Origin: Aphidius gifuensis
Taxonomy: Eukaryota; Arthropoda; Insecta; Hymenoptera; Braconidae
Length of the DNA: 64,000 bases
Assembly (NCBI RefSeq): GCF_014905175.1
Contig: NC_057789.1
Span: 15,242,876 to 15,306,875 of the forward strand
Reading direction: 5' to 3'
Shown here piece after piece: positions 1-13,721 of the stretch; position 1 is the first letter of the stretch, and the number at the start of each line of letters is the position of its first letter. The position numbers and the translations under genes are program-made. Below the pieces are notes generated by a model. The model worked only from the letters and a program-made list of their open reading frames with translations. It searched no databases and was not told where the DNA came from.

Positions 1-2761
1 CTTTCATATAATTCATGTATAGATGTACTTACACACCTATGGTTAAATATGTATTTTATCCCTTTTAACTAGATCGACTATCAATAATAATATGTATTTA
101 CAAGTTATCAAACATGTATTACATAATTTTAAAAAAACTATAATTGATAAATATTTTAATTCAAACTTTACTTTAATATCAAAGTCCAATAAAAAATGAA
201 ATTTAATCTGATACTGAAGAATGTGATTGTTATTATATATTTGAATATTCTTAATTATTCTTTTTAACAATTATTTTTTCTTTTCTGATAGATATGTATG
301 GGAAATATTTACAGACACACACACACACACGCAACGTGTATTCACTTGTTTGTATTTTTGAATGAAATAATTTTTTTGAATGAAGTAATTAAAAGGTGAA
401 AATAAAATTCCCTACGATTATTTTTTTGTTATATTATATTTATTGTTATTATTATAATTGAGATATATTTATTATCATATCTACAAAATTCAAAATGAAA
501 TTAATTCTTATATTTGGAAAAAGAATTCACTGTTTTTACTTTATAAATTTCTTAATTTAAATGCTTTATAAAAACTTGAATAGAAAAAAAAAAACATCTG
601 TTATTCTTAAAATGACTCATCTTTACATGAGAGAAATTGATATTATTTTTATGTAATGAAAAATTAAATAAGAAAAAACAATATTCACACTTGAAGGAAA
701 TCGATATTATAGACATGATATTTTCATAGATTAATTTAAATTTTTTAAAAAATCAAATGAAGAAAAATATTTTTATAAACTACTTGTTAAGAGAAATTGA
801 TATTACCAACATGATGTTCCATATATTAATTTAAATATTTTACAAAATGAAAAACAATAAATTATTATAAATTATTACTCTCAAGAGAAATTGATCTTAC
901 CGACATAATACTTTCATACCCTAATTTAGATGTTGTACGAAATTAAAATAAAAAACAATAAATTTTTATAGATTAATTATCTCAAGAAAAACTGATATTA
1001 CCGACACACCGATTTATATATATAATCAAAAAAGTAATACAAGAATTAAACCAAACACAATTATCATTTGAAAATAAATTCCTTATTTATACGTTAGAAA
1101 TAAATATGAGCATTTTATCTGAACATATATTGAAAAAAATTAAAATATATTTATAAATATACCAGCGTAAAAAAAAAAACTTATTATACATTTCTATTTA
1201 TACTACCTTCCATTCACATTTGTTAAAAAGAAAAGTCAATAACCGAAATAATGATTTGTTAAAGAACTTATGTCGAGCAGCTGTCATTGTTTGATTTAAT
1301 ATCAAACATGTTTCATTATTTTATGATTCTTCAGGTTTATTATTTACAAGTTCAAAATTAAACAATTATTTTATAATTATTATTTTACTTGTATTACTTT
1401 ATTATCAACAATTGTTCAATTCATGAAATGTTTAATATGTAATTTTTTATTTGTTCAAGTATATTCACTTCAAATTTATAATTTTCAAAGTATTAAAAAA
1501 ATTAGAATCAAGACATATTAAGTTTTTAATATTTAACATTGTAAACTTTTATTTTAATTTTGTTCTAACTTTTTTAGTAAAATCGTAAAATATTTATTTT
1601 ATAATTTTTATAATGAAAAAACATTCACTAATAATTTTTGAAGGAAGAAAGAATTTATTATATTTATAATTTTTATTTTTACTTTTTCAAAACAATTTTC
1701 TAATAATTTTTAGAAAATAAATTTACGATAATTATAATTTTATTTTTTCAATTTTTCAAAACCATTCACTCATATTTTCAGAGAATAAATTTACTATATT
1801 TATAATTTTCTTTTTCAATTTTTTAAAACCATCCATTAATATTTTCTAAAGAATGAATTTAATATATTTTTAATTTTTAAAACAATTCAGTAATATTTAC
1901 CAAAGAATAAATTTAAGATAGTTATAATTATTATTATTATTAATTTTTCATAAACACTTACTAATATTTCAAAAAAAAAAAAAAATTGTTACACTTATTA
2001 TTATTACGTTTTTTATTTATTTATATTGAAAAATATTATTTCTAATATTTTAAAAACATATATTAATATCTTCTCGAAACGATTTACTACAGCGATAATT
2101 TTTATATCTTTATTTGATTTGAAAACATTTACTTATATTTTTTGAAGAAACAATTAACTACAATTGTAAGTAATCCAGTTTTACTTTTTTATAAATGAAA
2201 AATTTATTTTCAATATAAAAAAACTACAAGTAATATTTGAAAAAGAAAACAATTTACTACAGTTATAATCTTTATATTTTTACCTGATGATATCAAAATT
2301 ATTTTTAATATTTGAAAAAAAATTATTAATATTTTTTCAAATACAATTGTAAAAAAGTTTATTTTCTTTCTTCACATTAAAAGATATTTAATATTCGAAA
2401 AAATCATTCACTAACATAATTCCGAAAAAAAAAAAAAAATATTACTAAAATAAAAAATAACTAAAATAAAAGTAAACAATTTACTACAGTTAATTTTTAT
2501 ATCTTTATTTGATATCAAAATTATTTTCAATATTCTAAAAACATTAATATTAATATTTTTTTACAATTGTATTTGAAAAAATATTTATTTCTCTTTCTTT
2601 ACATTAAAAGATATCTAATATTTGAAAAATCTTTCATTAACTATCACTAACATATTTAAAAAAAAAAAAAATATTACTAAAATAAAAAATTTTTAAATGA
2701 CAGAAAAAAAATAATGAAACATTTTACGATAATTCATTCAAGCAGATACATTTTAATCTGA

Positions 2762-3361
2762 TTATGCATTTGAATTCAAATACTTGATAGGTATTGGAGG
2801 TGGACAAGGTTTTGGTTCTTGATTTAATTTTTTAATTTTTGTTAATGCTAAATGAGCAGCTTTTCTTTTTGCTTCATTTTTTGTTCGAGCTGATGCAATA
2901 GAGCTATAGTCTTGCATAGTAACTTGATTGAGTGGATAACGGATCGGATAAGTTACTTTTATTGTAAATAATGGATCATGCTGTGGACCTTCACAATTTA
3001 ATTGTTCATATTTTGGAAATGAATTTTTTTTATGACAGTATTCGTTCAATACTGAAACAGGATTATACCCCAAGTAACTATCATTTTTATTTTTTTATTC
3101 GGTGTTGATTTTCATTTTCGTCTTTACTAATTAACATCTTTATTTTATCCATCATCTTTATACTGGCTTTTTCAATTACTTTTTCTTTTGTATTTCCAAC
3201 CACAGTAACTTCTATTTTTCCAATGAGTAATAAACATATAGTTTTTTTACTTCCATCACGCATTGCTTCACCAATCTCCTTACGTAATTTAATGTTGTTG
3301 AATGAGCAAAATTCTTTTAATAGGTTCCAGCGTCTGTTGTTGTTGTTGTTGTTTTGTTGAT
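2762..3361 (-). pseudogene. Broken left-arm copy of the dsRNA-binding protein gene
   Basis: This is the mirror copy of the intact gene at 10368-10970. The codon aligned with the intact ATG reads ATC (3359-3361), so the start is lost. The following Asn codon run is also altered. In the linker between the two RNA-binding domains (about 3090-3100) there is one extra A on the coding strand, which shifts the frame and creates a nearby stop. The second dsRBD (2762 to about 3075) is still open on its own. Initiation at an internal Met could at most give a first-domain fragment. The lesions point to a pseudogene; two separate truncated products cannot be excluded. Confidence 0.85.
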
Positions 3362-5565
3362 CTATAACAAAATAATAATTAGTACTACGTCTTAGTATAG
3401 CTTACACTGATTTTATTATTTTTACAAATGCCATGCTCATGAAAAATATACAAGTAAACTGAACTAGAAAAATAAACATTACCAAAAACTACGCTCAATT
3501 TAACATTCTAATTTATAACAACTATTGGATAAACTACTTTTTCATATTTATTTAAATATGTACGCTCAAAGAAAAAATATTTTAAATATTAGCGATTCTA
3601 TTGTAACATGAATATATTTCATATATAATTAAAATGAGTAAATTATTTTTTTATAGTTGAAAATATAGGTAGTGAATAAAATATTTACTTTTTTATATAT
3701 TTAAGTATAACTACTCAGAGAAAAAAATTATTATCTTTATTGTTACATTGATATTTTTTATAAATAAAAGTTGGATTCAACAATTAATTTTTAAAGTTGA
3801 AAGAATATACCTACTGAATCAATAATTTTTTATATCATAAATATTTTATAATGAGAACAACTTTATTATATTATTATATTCGAATATACACAGTCAAAGA
3901 AGAAATGATTTTGAATGTTACTGTTCTTACATTAATATATTCCATATACAATTTATTTAAAAAAATTAATTCTTAAAGTCAAATGATTGACACTGGTAAA
4001 AAATATTTTTTAATAGAATTATGAACTAAACGTATATGTATTATAAATAAAAAAATAGAAATAAAAAAACAATTAATACTTTACATAAAAATAACCTATC
4101 TACATTCAAACTTTAGCTAAAATAACCATGCGCATTTAAAGTGTACACTCAGCTGTCATTCGATGAAGCTCTACTATACTAAGTCACATAGTAGTTTTCG
4201 TATGTTTCAAATCTCTCAGCATTTGAATTCTAAAGTATAACTATTATAAGTGGTATACTTTTCTTTTATTTTTTTTTTATTTCAAATATGATTAAGTTTT
4301 TAAGACTATCATTCTTTATTTTAAAATCATTTTTGTCTAAATTATTATATTTTATTAGACTATATAATTATATTATAATTTATTCATATAATTTCTTTCA
4401 ATTTATTCACATATTTTAACCGATTATTTGTTACTATTTTTTTCTATTTTAATTGATTTTAATTTCATAAAAAATTTTCTTTGGTAATTATTCATTTATA
4501 ATTATAATTCAACTATTATAATACTATAAATTTATTTTCTTGTAGATTATTTTTGATTCAAAAATTGCAATAGAAACTTTTTATTTGAGAAATTTTATAA
4601 CAATTTTATATTTATAAAATTTTATTTTATGCATGTAATCATAGTATTATTTATTTTATAATTAAAAAGTTATTTTTTATTCTGAAATATTTCATTCAAA
4701 AATTTTCTAAACTTTTATTTCAATCGATTAATTATTATTTGGTTAATACTGATTAGAATTATTTATAATTTATAAAAAATTATCTTTAAAATATTATTTT
4801 TATTTGAGAATTAATAATTTAGTTATCTTTTATTAATTTATTAATAATGTTATAGTAAAAAGATTTTGTTGTTATTTATAGATTAAATTTTTTATGAATG
4901 AAATATTTGAATTATACAAGTGTTTAAAAAACTGATAAATTGAGAAAGATTTTGTATCTGTTTAGTTTTAATGATGGACCACATCAATTTATAATAGTTA
5001 ATATTTTGAGTTATGCTTTCGCGAATAAATAAAAATTTCGAATAATATACATACAATCTACGTTATAGCTACTACATGAAAATTTATTCAGTATAAATTG
5101 ATAACAATTCAAAAGTAAATGTAAAATATATCTTGTAAATTATATTTAAAGCTAGCAACAAAAATATATTCTGTAAAATGCTTTACTCAAAAAAACAATT
5201 GACTAAAGAATCTATTTTTAATTTGTATTATAACCAAACAAAATGCAGTGCAAGTTTATTCTCAAATATTTAATTTTTTATTAATTGTTGATAATATTTT
5301 CATAAAACAATCGAATAATTCTTGTTAATCTTTATCTAATACCATCTACTCTGCCACTTTTATTATAATTATTATCCTACTATCAAATATATAAATATAT
5401 AAAAAATACAAAAGAACATTATGCAAAAATATTTTTATGAAGGTAATACTTTTTAAAATAATAATATTTCCAGCAAAAAAACTTGAAGAAAATAGTTTAT
5501 AAATAAAAACACTAATAAGATAATAGATACACTCATAAATGTCAAATGTAAAAAATTAGTACTTA

Positions 5566-5623
5566 CTTTTGATAATTGAACTTTGTACGATAACACACTG
5601 ATAACTGATAGTAACTTTTTATA
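5566..5623 (-). promoter_or_regulatory. Left-arm core promoter and leader exon (mirror copy)
   Basis: On the minus strand a TATAAAAAG box (5615-5623) is followed about 25 bp later by an arthropod-type initiator TCAGT (5597-5601), then a short leader ending at a GTAAGT splice donor (GT at 5565-5566). It mirrors the right-arm promoter without visible change, so the promoter of the broken copy looks intact. Confidence 0.6.
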
Positions 5624-6236
5624 ACTAGGTTAATAGATATATAAAATAAATTAATTGATATTTAGGAATTTAAAATAACTTTGAATTTACGTGTGATTTC
5701 AAGTAAGGATAATATGTGACTACCATAGAAAGGTCAGTTACGAAATGCAATGTAAATTGGGGCAGGTAGATAGGTGAGTAGTGGGAAAAGGGTCTAACTT
5801 ATTGAGACTGTTTTATTGGAGAGTATACAATACTTTTTTCTATGATTGGATGGGATCTACTATTGAATTACACGCCTTCATCACATGCTTAGTATATTTC
5901 TCATGTTTTCGCAAAATAAGTTCAATTTATGTTTTGATAATTTGTCATTGAAATTATTTTAAAGTTGAAAATAAGTTGATCTATTCCGATAGATGTTTAT
6001 TAAACCTTTTGTTTTATTTTTGTATAAAAATTATCATAAAATTTTTTATATGAATTTTATATTATAAGTTTTTTTATTATATTCAATTATTAGAATTATT
6101 ATTACAATTCATTCTCAACATTAACTATTTTTTTAACTTTTGGTTGAGTGTTAACTATATCAATACATTTTTTATTTTTTTATTTATAAAATTATTATTT
6201 TTTAATATTTTTCTATACAAAATATCATTTTTATTT

Positions 6237-7478
6237 TACATTAATATATTTCTTTGTATATATCTATATTCTTGTGAATGAGTGTCGATTTTTTTATGTA
6301 TAATTTAATTATGTAACATAGAACTTGATTTTATTATGTTAACTATTATTCGATAAAAATTATATCACATAAAGATATTTATTCAGTTTTTTAATAATGA
6401 TATAACAAAACTTGTACATTCTTCACGATCAAATAAGTTACAACAATTCCATAAATATATTAAATTATTTAATTCATTATATATAAATATATTAATCATA
6501 TTAGATTATATTATATGTTATACAGAGATGAGAATATACTAATGTTCAGAAAGAAAATATCATTTTATTACTTTTTAAGAAATTTTTAACAATAATTATA
6601 TATTAAAAAATATATATTCGATATATTTATCCACAAAAAAAAATATAAAAATAGTTTTAATGGAATTTATTTACATTTAACTTTTTAAATTTTGTAACAA
6701 TTATTTATAACAAATACACAAAACTAAAATATTGAAGTTTTAATTATATGTCTTTAATAAATTTAGATGAATAGAATGCATTCAAAAATTATATCATAAA
6801 AAAAATGAATAGTTTAAATAATTTATATTTTTATTATTTTAATAAAATATACAAAGTGTTATTCAAATATATATATATATATATATATATTTCTAATAGA
6901 ATAGGTATTTAAAAAACCTGAAAAGTAGTGAAATAAACTATCTCAAATATAGTACAGAAAACCAAACGTTGTTAAGTCTTTTCGAAAACACATCAAGAGA
7001 TGTCAGAATAAAAGACTATTGTTCACAAAGACATAGATACGTAATTCTAAGCCCACCATGAATTTCCACTGAATTTAGCATTTCTAAATTATTTATATAA
7101 AGAAACTGAATACATCTTTTGATGATTGTATTTTATAGTTTGTTAAATTTTTTATTCTTGTTAGAATATTCTTACTAGAATTATTATTTTTTTTTCTCAT
7201 CTCCATATATTTATGTAGTATTTTTTGTTTTATATATATACAGAACATTATTAAAAAACTAATATTCTAAAGTTTTTTTCATTATACAGATTTTATAAAA
7301 TTATATACACATTATTATTATATACACATTATTATTATATTTAACATTTATTTATTTATTTATATATTTAGGTATATATTTAAAGATTTATTATTATATA
7401 TATACATATTATATACATTGTATTTATTTCTCAACACCTGCTATTGGAGTCTATTATAAATAATTTTTTTGATAAAAG
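6237..7478. other. Unique spacer at the centre of the palindrome
   Basis: Pairing of the arms stops abruptly at about 6236/7479. The 1.24 kb between them is AT-rich, single copy in the window, and contains an (AT)n tract near 6868-6892 and ATT/TATA-rich stretches near 7300-7420. No open frame or RNA gene is visible. Both arm promoters point away from this spacer. Confidence 0.8.
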
Positions 7479-8091
7479 AAATAAAAATGATATTTTGTAT
7501 AGAAAAATATTAAAAAATAATAATTTTATAAATAAAAAAATAAAAAATGTATTGATATAGTTAACACTCAACCAAAAGTTAAAAAAATAGTTAATGTTGA
7601 GAATGAATTGTAATAATAATTCTAATAATTGAATATAATAAAAAAACTTATAATATAAAATTCATATAAAAAATTTTATGATAATTTTTATACAAAAATA
7701 AAACAAAAGGTTTAATAAACATCTATCGGAATAGATCAACTTATTTTCAACGTTAAAATAATTTCAATGACAAATTATCAAAACATAAATTGAACTTATT
7801 TTGCGAAAACATGAGAAATATACTAAGCATGTGATGAAGGCGTGTAATTCAATAGTAGATCCCATCCAATCATAGAAAAAAGTATTGTATACTCTCCAAT
7901 AAAACAGTCTCAATAAGTTAGACCCTTTTCCCACTACTCACCTATCTACCTGCCCCAATTTACATTGCATTTCGTAACTGACCTTTCTATGGTAGTCACA
8001 TATTATCCTTACTTGAAATCACACGTAAATTCAAAGTTATTTTAAATTCCTAAATATCAATTAATTTATTTTATATATCTATTAACCTAGT

Positions 8092-8148
8092 TATAAAAAG
8101 TTACTATCAGTTATCAGTGTGTTATCGTACAAAGTTCAATTATCAAAA
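8092..8148 (+). promoter_or_regulatory. TATA/initiator promoter and 5' leader exon of the dsRBP gene
   Basis: TATAAAAAG at 8092-8100 is followed by an initiator TCAGT at 8115-8119, placing the expected start near 8117, about 25 bp from the TATA box. A leader of about 32 nt ends at AAAA|GTAAGT (GT at 8149-8150). The matching acceptor, a pyrimidine-rich run ending in TTATAG at 10361-10367, directly abuts the ATG at 10368. Together they predict a non-coding first exon and a 2.2 kb intron. Spacing and motifs are read directly; use of the sites is inferred. Confidence 0.6.
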
Positions 8149-10367
8149 GTAAGTACTAATTTTTTACATTTGACATTTATGAGTGTATCTATTATCTTAT
8201 TAGTGTTTTTATTTATAAACTATTTTCTTCAAGTTTTTTTGCTGGAAATATTATTATTTTAAAAAGTATTACCTTCATTAAAAATATTTTTGCATAATGT
8301 TCTTTTGTATTTTTTATATATTTATATATTTGATAGTAGGATAATAATTATAATAAAAGTGGCAGAGTAGATGGTATTAGATAAAGATTAACAAGAATTA
8401 TTCGATTGTTTTATGAAAATATTATCAACAATTAATAAAAAATTAAATATTTGAGAATAAACTTGCACTGCATTTTGTTTGGTTATAATACAAATTAAAA
8501 ATAGATTCTTTAGTCAATTGTTTTTTTGAGTAAAGCATTTTACAGAATATATTTTTGTTGCTAGCTTTAAATATAATTTACAAGATATATTTTACATTTA
8601 CTTTTGAATTGTTATCAATTTATACTGAATAAATTTTCATGTAGTAGCTATAACGTAGATTGTATGTATATTATTCGAAATTTTTATTTATTCGCGAAAG
8701 CATAACTCAAAATATTAACTATTATAAATTGATGTGGTCCATCATTAAAACTAAACAGATACAAAATCTTTCTCAATTTATCAGTTTTTTAAACACTTGT
8801 ATAATTCAAATATTTCATTCATAAAAAATTTAATCTATAAATAACAACAAAATCTTTTTACTATAACATTATTAATAAATTAATAAAAGATAACTAAATT
8901 ATTAATTCTCAAATAAAAATAATATTTTAAAGATAATTTTTTATAAATTATAAATAATTCTAATCAGTATTAACCAAATAATAATTAATCGATTGAAATA
9001 AAAGTTTAGAAAATTTTTGAATGAAATATTTCAGAATAAAAAATAACTTTTTAATTATAAAATAAATAATACTATGATTACATGCATAAAATAAAATTTT
9101 ATAAATATAAAATTGTTATAAAATTTCTCAAATAAAAAGTTTCTATTACAATTTTTGAATCAAAAATAATCTACAAGAAAATAAATTTATAGTATTATAA
9201 TAGTTGAATTATAATTATAAATGAATAATTACCAAAGAAAATTTTTTATGAAATTAAAATCAATTAAAATAGAAAAAAAATAGTAACAAATAATAATCGG
9301 TTAAAAATATGTGAATAAATTGAAAGAAATTATTATGAATAAATTATAATTATAATTATATAGTCCTAATAAAATATAATAATTTAGACAAAAATGATTT
9401 TAAAATAAAGAATGATAGTCTTAAAAACTTAATCATATTTGAAATAAAAAAAAAATAAAAGAAAAGTATACCACTTATAATAGTTATACTTTAGAATTCA
9501 AATGCTGGGAGGTAGATTTGAAACATACGAAAACTACTATGTGACTTAGTATAGTAGAGCTTCATCGAATGACAGCTGAGTGTACACTTTAAATGCGCAT
9601 GGTTATTTTAGCTAAAGTTTGAATGTAGATAGGTTATTTTTATGTAAAGTATTAATTGTTTTTTTATTTCTATTTTTTTATTTATAATACATATACGATT
9701 AGTTCATAATTCTATTAAAAAATATTTTTTACCAGTGTCAATCATTTGACATTAAGAATTAATTTTTTTAAATAAATTGTATATGGAATATATTAATGTA
9801 AGAACAGTAACATTCAAAATCATTTCTTCTTTGACTGTGTATATTCGAATATAATAATATAATAAAGTTGTTCTCATTATAAAATATTTATGATATAAAA
9901 AATTATTGATTCAGTAGGTATATTCTTTCAACTTTAAAAATTAATTGTTGAATCCAACTTTTATTTATAAAAAATATCAATGTAACAATAAAGATAATAA
10001 TTTTTTTCTCTGAGTAGTTATACTTAAATATATAAAAAAGTAAATATTTTATTCACTACCTATATTTTCAACTATAAAAAAAATAATTTACTCATTTTAA
10101 TTATATGTGAAATATATTCATGTTACAATAGAATCGCTAATATTTAAAATATTTTTTCTTTGAGCGTACATATTTAAATAAATATGAAAAAGTAGTTTAT
10201 CCAATAGTTGTTATAAATTTGAATGTTAAATTGAGCGTAGTTTTTGGTAATGTTTATTTTTCTAGTTCAGTTTACTTGTATATTTTTCATGAGCATGGCA
10301 TTTGTAAAAATAATAAAATCAGTGTAAGCTATACTAAGACGTAGTACTAATTATTATTTTGTTATAG

Positions 10368-10970
10368 ATGAACAACAACAACAACAACAATAACAACAGA
10401 CGCTGGAACCTATTAAAAGAATTTTGCTCATTCAACAACATTAAATTACGTAAGGAGATTGGTGAAGCAATGCGTGATGGAAGTAAAAAAACTATATGTT
10501 TATTACTCATCGGAAAAATAGAAGTTACTGTGGTTGGAAATACAACAGAAGAAGTAATGGAAAAAGCCAGTATAGAGATGATGGATAAAATAAAGATGTT
10601 AATTAATAAAGACGAAAATGAAAATCAACACCCAATAAGAAATAAAAATGATAGTTACTTGGGGTATAATCCTGTTTCAGTATTGAACGAATACTGTCAT
10701 AAAAAAAATTCATTTCCAAAATATGAACAATTAAATTGTGAAGGTCCACAGCATGATCCATTATTTACAATAAAAGTAACTTATCCGATCCGTTATCCAC
10801 TCAATCAAGTTACTATGCAAGACTATAGCTCTATTGCATCAGCTCGAACAAAAAATGAAGCAAAAAGAAAAGCTGCTCATTTAGCATTAACAAAAATTAA
10901 AAAATTAAATCAAGAACCAAAACCTTGTCCACCTCCAATACCTATCAAGTATTTGAATTCAAATGCATAA
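10368..10970 (+). CDS. Two-domain double-stranded-RNA-binding protein, 200 aa
   Basis: The protein starts with a run of nine Asn. Residues 13-78 look like a degenerate first dsRBD (alpha helix, three strands, alpha helix). Residues 101-180 form a clear second dsRBD: the NPVSVLNEY helix, the CEGPQHDPLFTIKV strands and the KNEAKRKAA helix that carries the phosphate-backbone contacts in this family. The C-tail is Pro-rich. No catalytic domain is present, so the expected role is binding dsRNA as a cofactor or competitor (of Dicer, ADAR or PKR-type enzymes), as in Loquacious/R2D2-like or viral dsRBPs; which of these is unknown. The start follows a predicted acceptor with no spacing. It lies in the right arm of a 6.2 kb palindrome, and its mirror copy is broken. 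Confidence 0.85.
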   Translation: MNNNNNNNNNRRWNLLKEFCSFNNIKLRKEIGEAMRDGSKKTICLLLIGKIEVTVVGNTTEEVMEKASIEMMDKIKMLINKDENENQHPIRNKNDSYLGYNPVSVLNEYCHKKNSFPKYEQLNCEGPQHDPLFTIKVTYPIRYPLNQVTMQDYSSIASARTKNEAKRKAAHLALTKIKKLNQEPKPCPPPIPIKYLNSNA

Positions 10971-13721
10971 TCAGATTAAAATGTATCTGCTTGAATGAAT
11001 TATCGTAAAATGTTTCATTATTTTTTTTCTGTCATTTAAAAATTTTTTATTTTAGTAATATTTTTTTTTTTTTTAAATATGTTAGTGATAGTTAATGAAA
11101 GATTTTTCAAATATTAGATATCTTTTAATGTAAAGAAAGAGAAATAAATATTTTTTCAAATACAATTGTAAAAAAATATTAATATTAATGTTTTTAGAAT
11201 ATTGAAAATAATTTTGATATCAAATAAAGATATAAAAATTAACTGTAGTAAATTGTTTACTTTTATTTTAGTTATTTTTTATTTTAGTAATATTTTTTTT
11301 TGGAATTATGTTAGTGAATGATTTTTCGAATATTAAATATCTTTTAATGTGAAGAAAGAAAATAAACTTTTTTACATTTGTATTTGAAAAAATATTAATA
11401 ATGTTTTTAAAATATTAAAAATAATTTTGATATCATCAGGTAAAAATATAAAGATTATAACTGTAGTAAATTGTTTTCTTTTTCAAATATTACTTGTAGT
11501 TTTTTTTATATTAAAAATAAATTTTTCATTTATAAAAAAGTAAAACTGGATTACTTACAATTGTAGTTAATTGTTTCTTCAAAAAATATAAGTAAATGTT
11601 TTCAAATCAAATAAAGATATAAAAATTATCGCTGTAGTAAATCGTTTCGAGAAGATATTAATATATGTTTTTAAAATATTAGAAATAATATTTTTCAATA
11701 TAAATAAATAAAAAACGTAATAATAATAAGTGTAACAATTTTTTTTTTTTTTTGAAATATTAGTAAGTGTTTATGAAAAATTAATAATAATAATTATAAC
11801 TATCTTAAATTTATTCTTTGGTAAATATTACTGAATTGTTTTAAAAATTAAAAATATATTAAATTCATTCTTTAGAAAATATTAATGGATGGTTTTAAAA
11901 AATTGAAAAAGAAAATTATAAATATAGTAAATTTATTCTCTGAAAATATAAGTGAATGGTTTTGAAAAATTGAAAAATAAAATTATAATTATAGTAAATT
12001 TATTTTCTAAAAATTATTAGAAAATTGTTTTGAAAAAGTAAAAATAAAAATTATAAATATAATAAATTCTTTCTTCCTTCAAAAATTATTAGTGAATGGT
12101 TTTTCATTATAAAAATTATAAAATAAATATTTTACGATTTTACTAAAAAAGTTAGAACAAAATTAAAATAAAAGTTTACAATGTTAAATATTAAAAACTT
12201 AATATGTCTTGATTCTAATTTTTTAATACTTTGAAAATTATAAATTTGAAGTGAATATACTTGAACAAATAAAAAATTACATATTAAACATTTCATGAAT
12301 TGAACAATTGTTGATAATAAAGTAATACAAGTAAAATAATAATTATAAAATAATTGTTTAATTTTAAACTTGTAAATAATAAACCTGAAGAATCATAAAA
12401 TAATGAAACATGTTTGATATTAAATCAAACAATGACAGCTGCTCGACATAAGTTCTTTAACAAATCATTATTTCGGTTATTGACTTTTCTTTTTAACAAA
12501 TGTGAATGGAAGGTAGTATAAATAGAAATGTATAATAATTTTTTTTTTTTTTACGCTGGTATATTTATAAATATATTTTAATTTTTTTCAATATATGTTC
12601 AGATAAAATGCTCATATTTATTTCTAACGTATAAATAAGGAATTTATTTTCAAATGATAATTGTGTTTGGTTTAATTCTTGTATTACTTTTTTGATTATA
12701 TATATAAATCGGTGTGTCGGTAATATCAGTTTTTCTTGAGATAATTAATCTATAAAAATTTATTGTTTTTTATTTTAATTTCGTACAACATCTAAATTAG
12801 GGTATGAAAGTATTATGTCGGTAAGATCAATTTCTCTTGAGAGTAATAATTTATAATAATTTATTGTTTTTCATTTTGTAAAATATTTAAATTAATATAT
12901 GGAATATCATGTTGGTAATATCAATTTCTCTTAACAAGTAGTTTATAAAAATAATTTTCTTCATTTGATTTTTTAAAAAATTTAAATTAATCTATGAAAA
13001 TATCATGTCTATAATATCGATTTCCTTCAAGTGTGAATATTGTTTTTTTCTTATTTAATTTTTCATTACATAAAAATAATATCAATTTCTCTCATGTAAA
13101 GATGAGTCATTTTAAGAATAACAGATGTTTTTTTTTTTCTATTCAAGTTTTTATAAAGCATTTAAATTAAGAAATTTATAAAGTAAAAACAGTGAATTCT
13201 TTTTCCAAATATAAGAATTAATTTCATTTTGAATTTTGTAGATATGATAATAAATATATCTCAATTATAATAATAACAATAAATATAATATAACAAAAAA
13301 ATAATCGTAGGGAATTTTATTTTCACCTTTTAATTACTTCATTCAAAAAAATTATTTCATTCAAAAATACAAACAAGTGAATACACGTTGCGTGTGTGTG
13401 TGTGTGTCTGTAAATATTTCCCATACATATCTATCAGAAAAGAAAAAATAATTGTTAAAAAGAATAATTAAGAATATTCAAATATATAATAACAATCACA
13501 TTCTTCAGTATCAGATTAAATTTCATTTTTTATTGGACTTTGATATTAAAGTAAAGTTTGAATTAAAATATTTATCAATTATAGTTTTTTTAAAATTATG
13601 TAATACATGTTTGATAACTTGTAAATACATATTATTATTGATAGTCGATCTAGTTAAAAGGGATAAAATACATATTTAACCATAGGTGTGTAAGTACATC
13701 TATACATGAATTATATGAAAG

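Larger units (their letters stand above)
1..6236. repeat. Left arm of a giant inverted repeat (palindrome)
   Basis: This arm is the reverse complement of 7479-13721. Position 1 pairs with 13721, 43 with 13679, 2762 with 10970 and about 6236 with 7479; the pairing sum drifts slightly, so only small indels separate the arms. In spot comparisons they differ by scattered substitutions and 1-4 bp indels (for example near 3090, 3359, 4030, 4220 and 5440), which I judge to be above 97% identity. The arm is already paired at base 1, so the repeat may extend beyond the window. It carries a broken copy of the dsRNA-binding protein gene, transcribed leftward. No transposase and no terminal signature are visible. 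Confidence 0.95.
7479..13721. repeat. Right arm of the giant inverted repeat
   Basis: Reverse complement of 1-6236. It holds the intact dsRNA-binding protein gene with promoter, leader exon and intron, followed by about 2.7 kb of AT-rich DNA without a gene. The 75-codon frame at 13452-13679 is AT-driven, occurs in both arms and has no recognisable domain, so I do not call it a gene. The arm ends at 13721; the sequence after it is unrelated. Confidence 0.95.

Noticed and set aside
43..270. A 75-codon frame present in both palindrome arms (43-270 minus and 13452-13679 plus).
   Set aside because: Ile/Leu/Tyr/Lys-rich composition follows from the AT-rich DNA; no domain or promoter. Its conservation is explained by the arm duplication.
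1..13721. The palindrome as a pair of ordinary transposon TIRs with a 1.2 kb core.
   Set aside because: No transposase in the core, no recognisable tip or target duplication at 13721, and the left end is outside the window. It cannot be excluded but is not supported.
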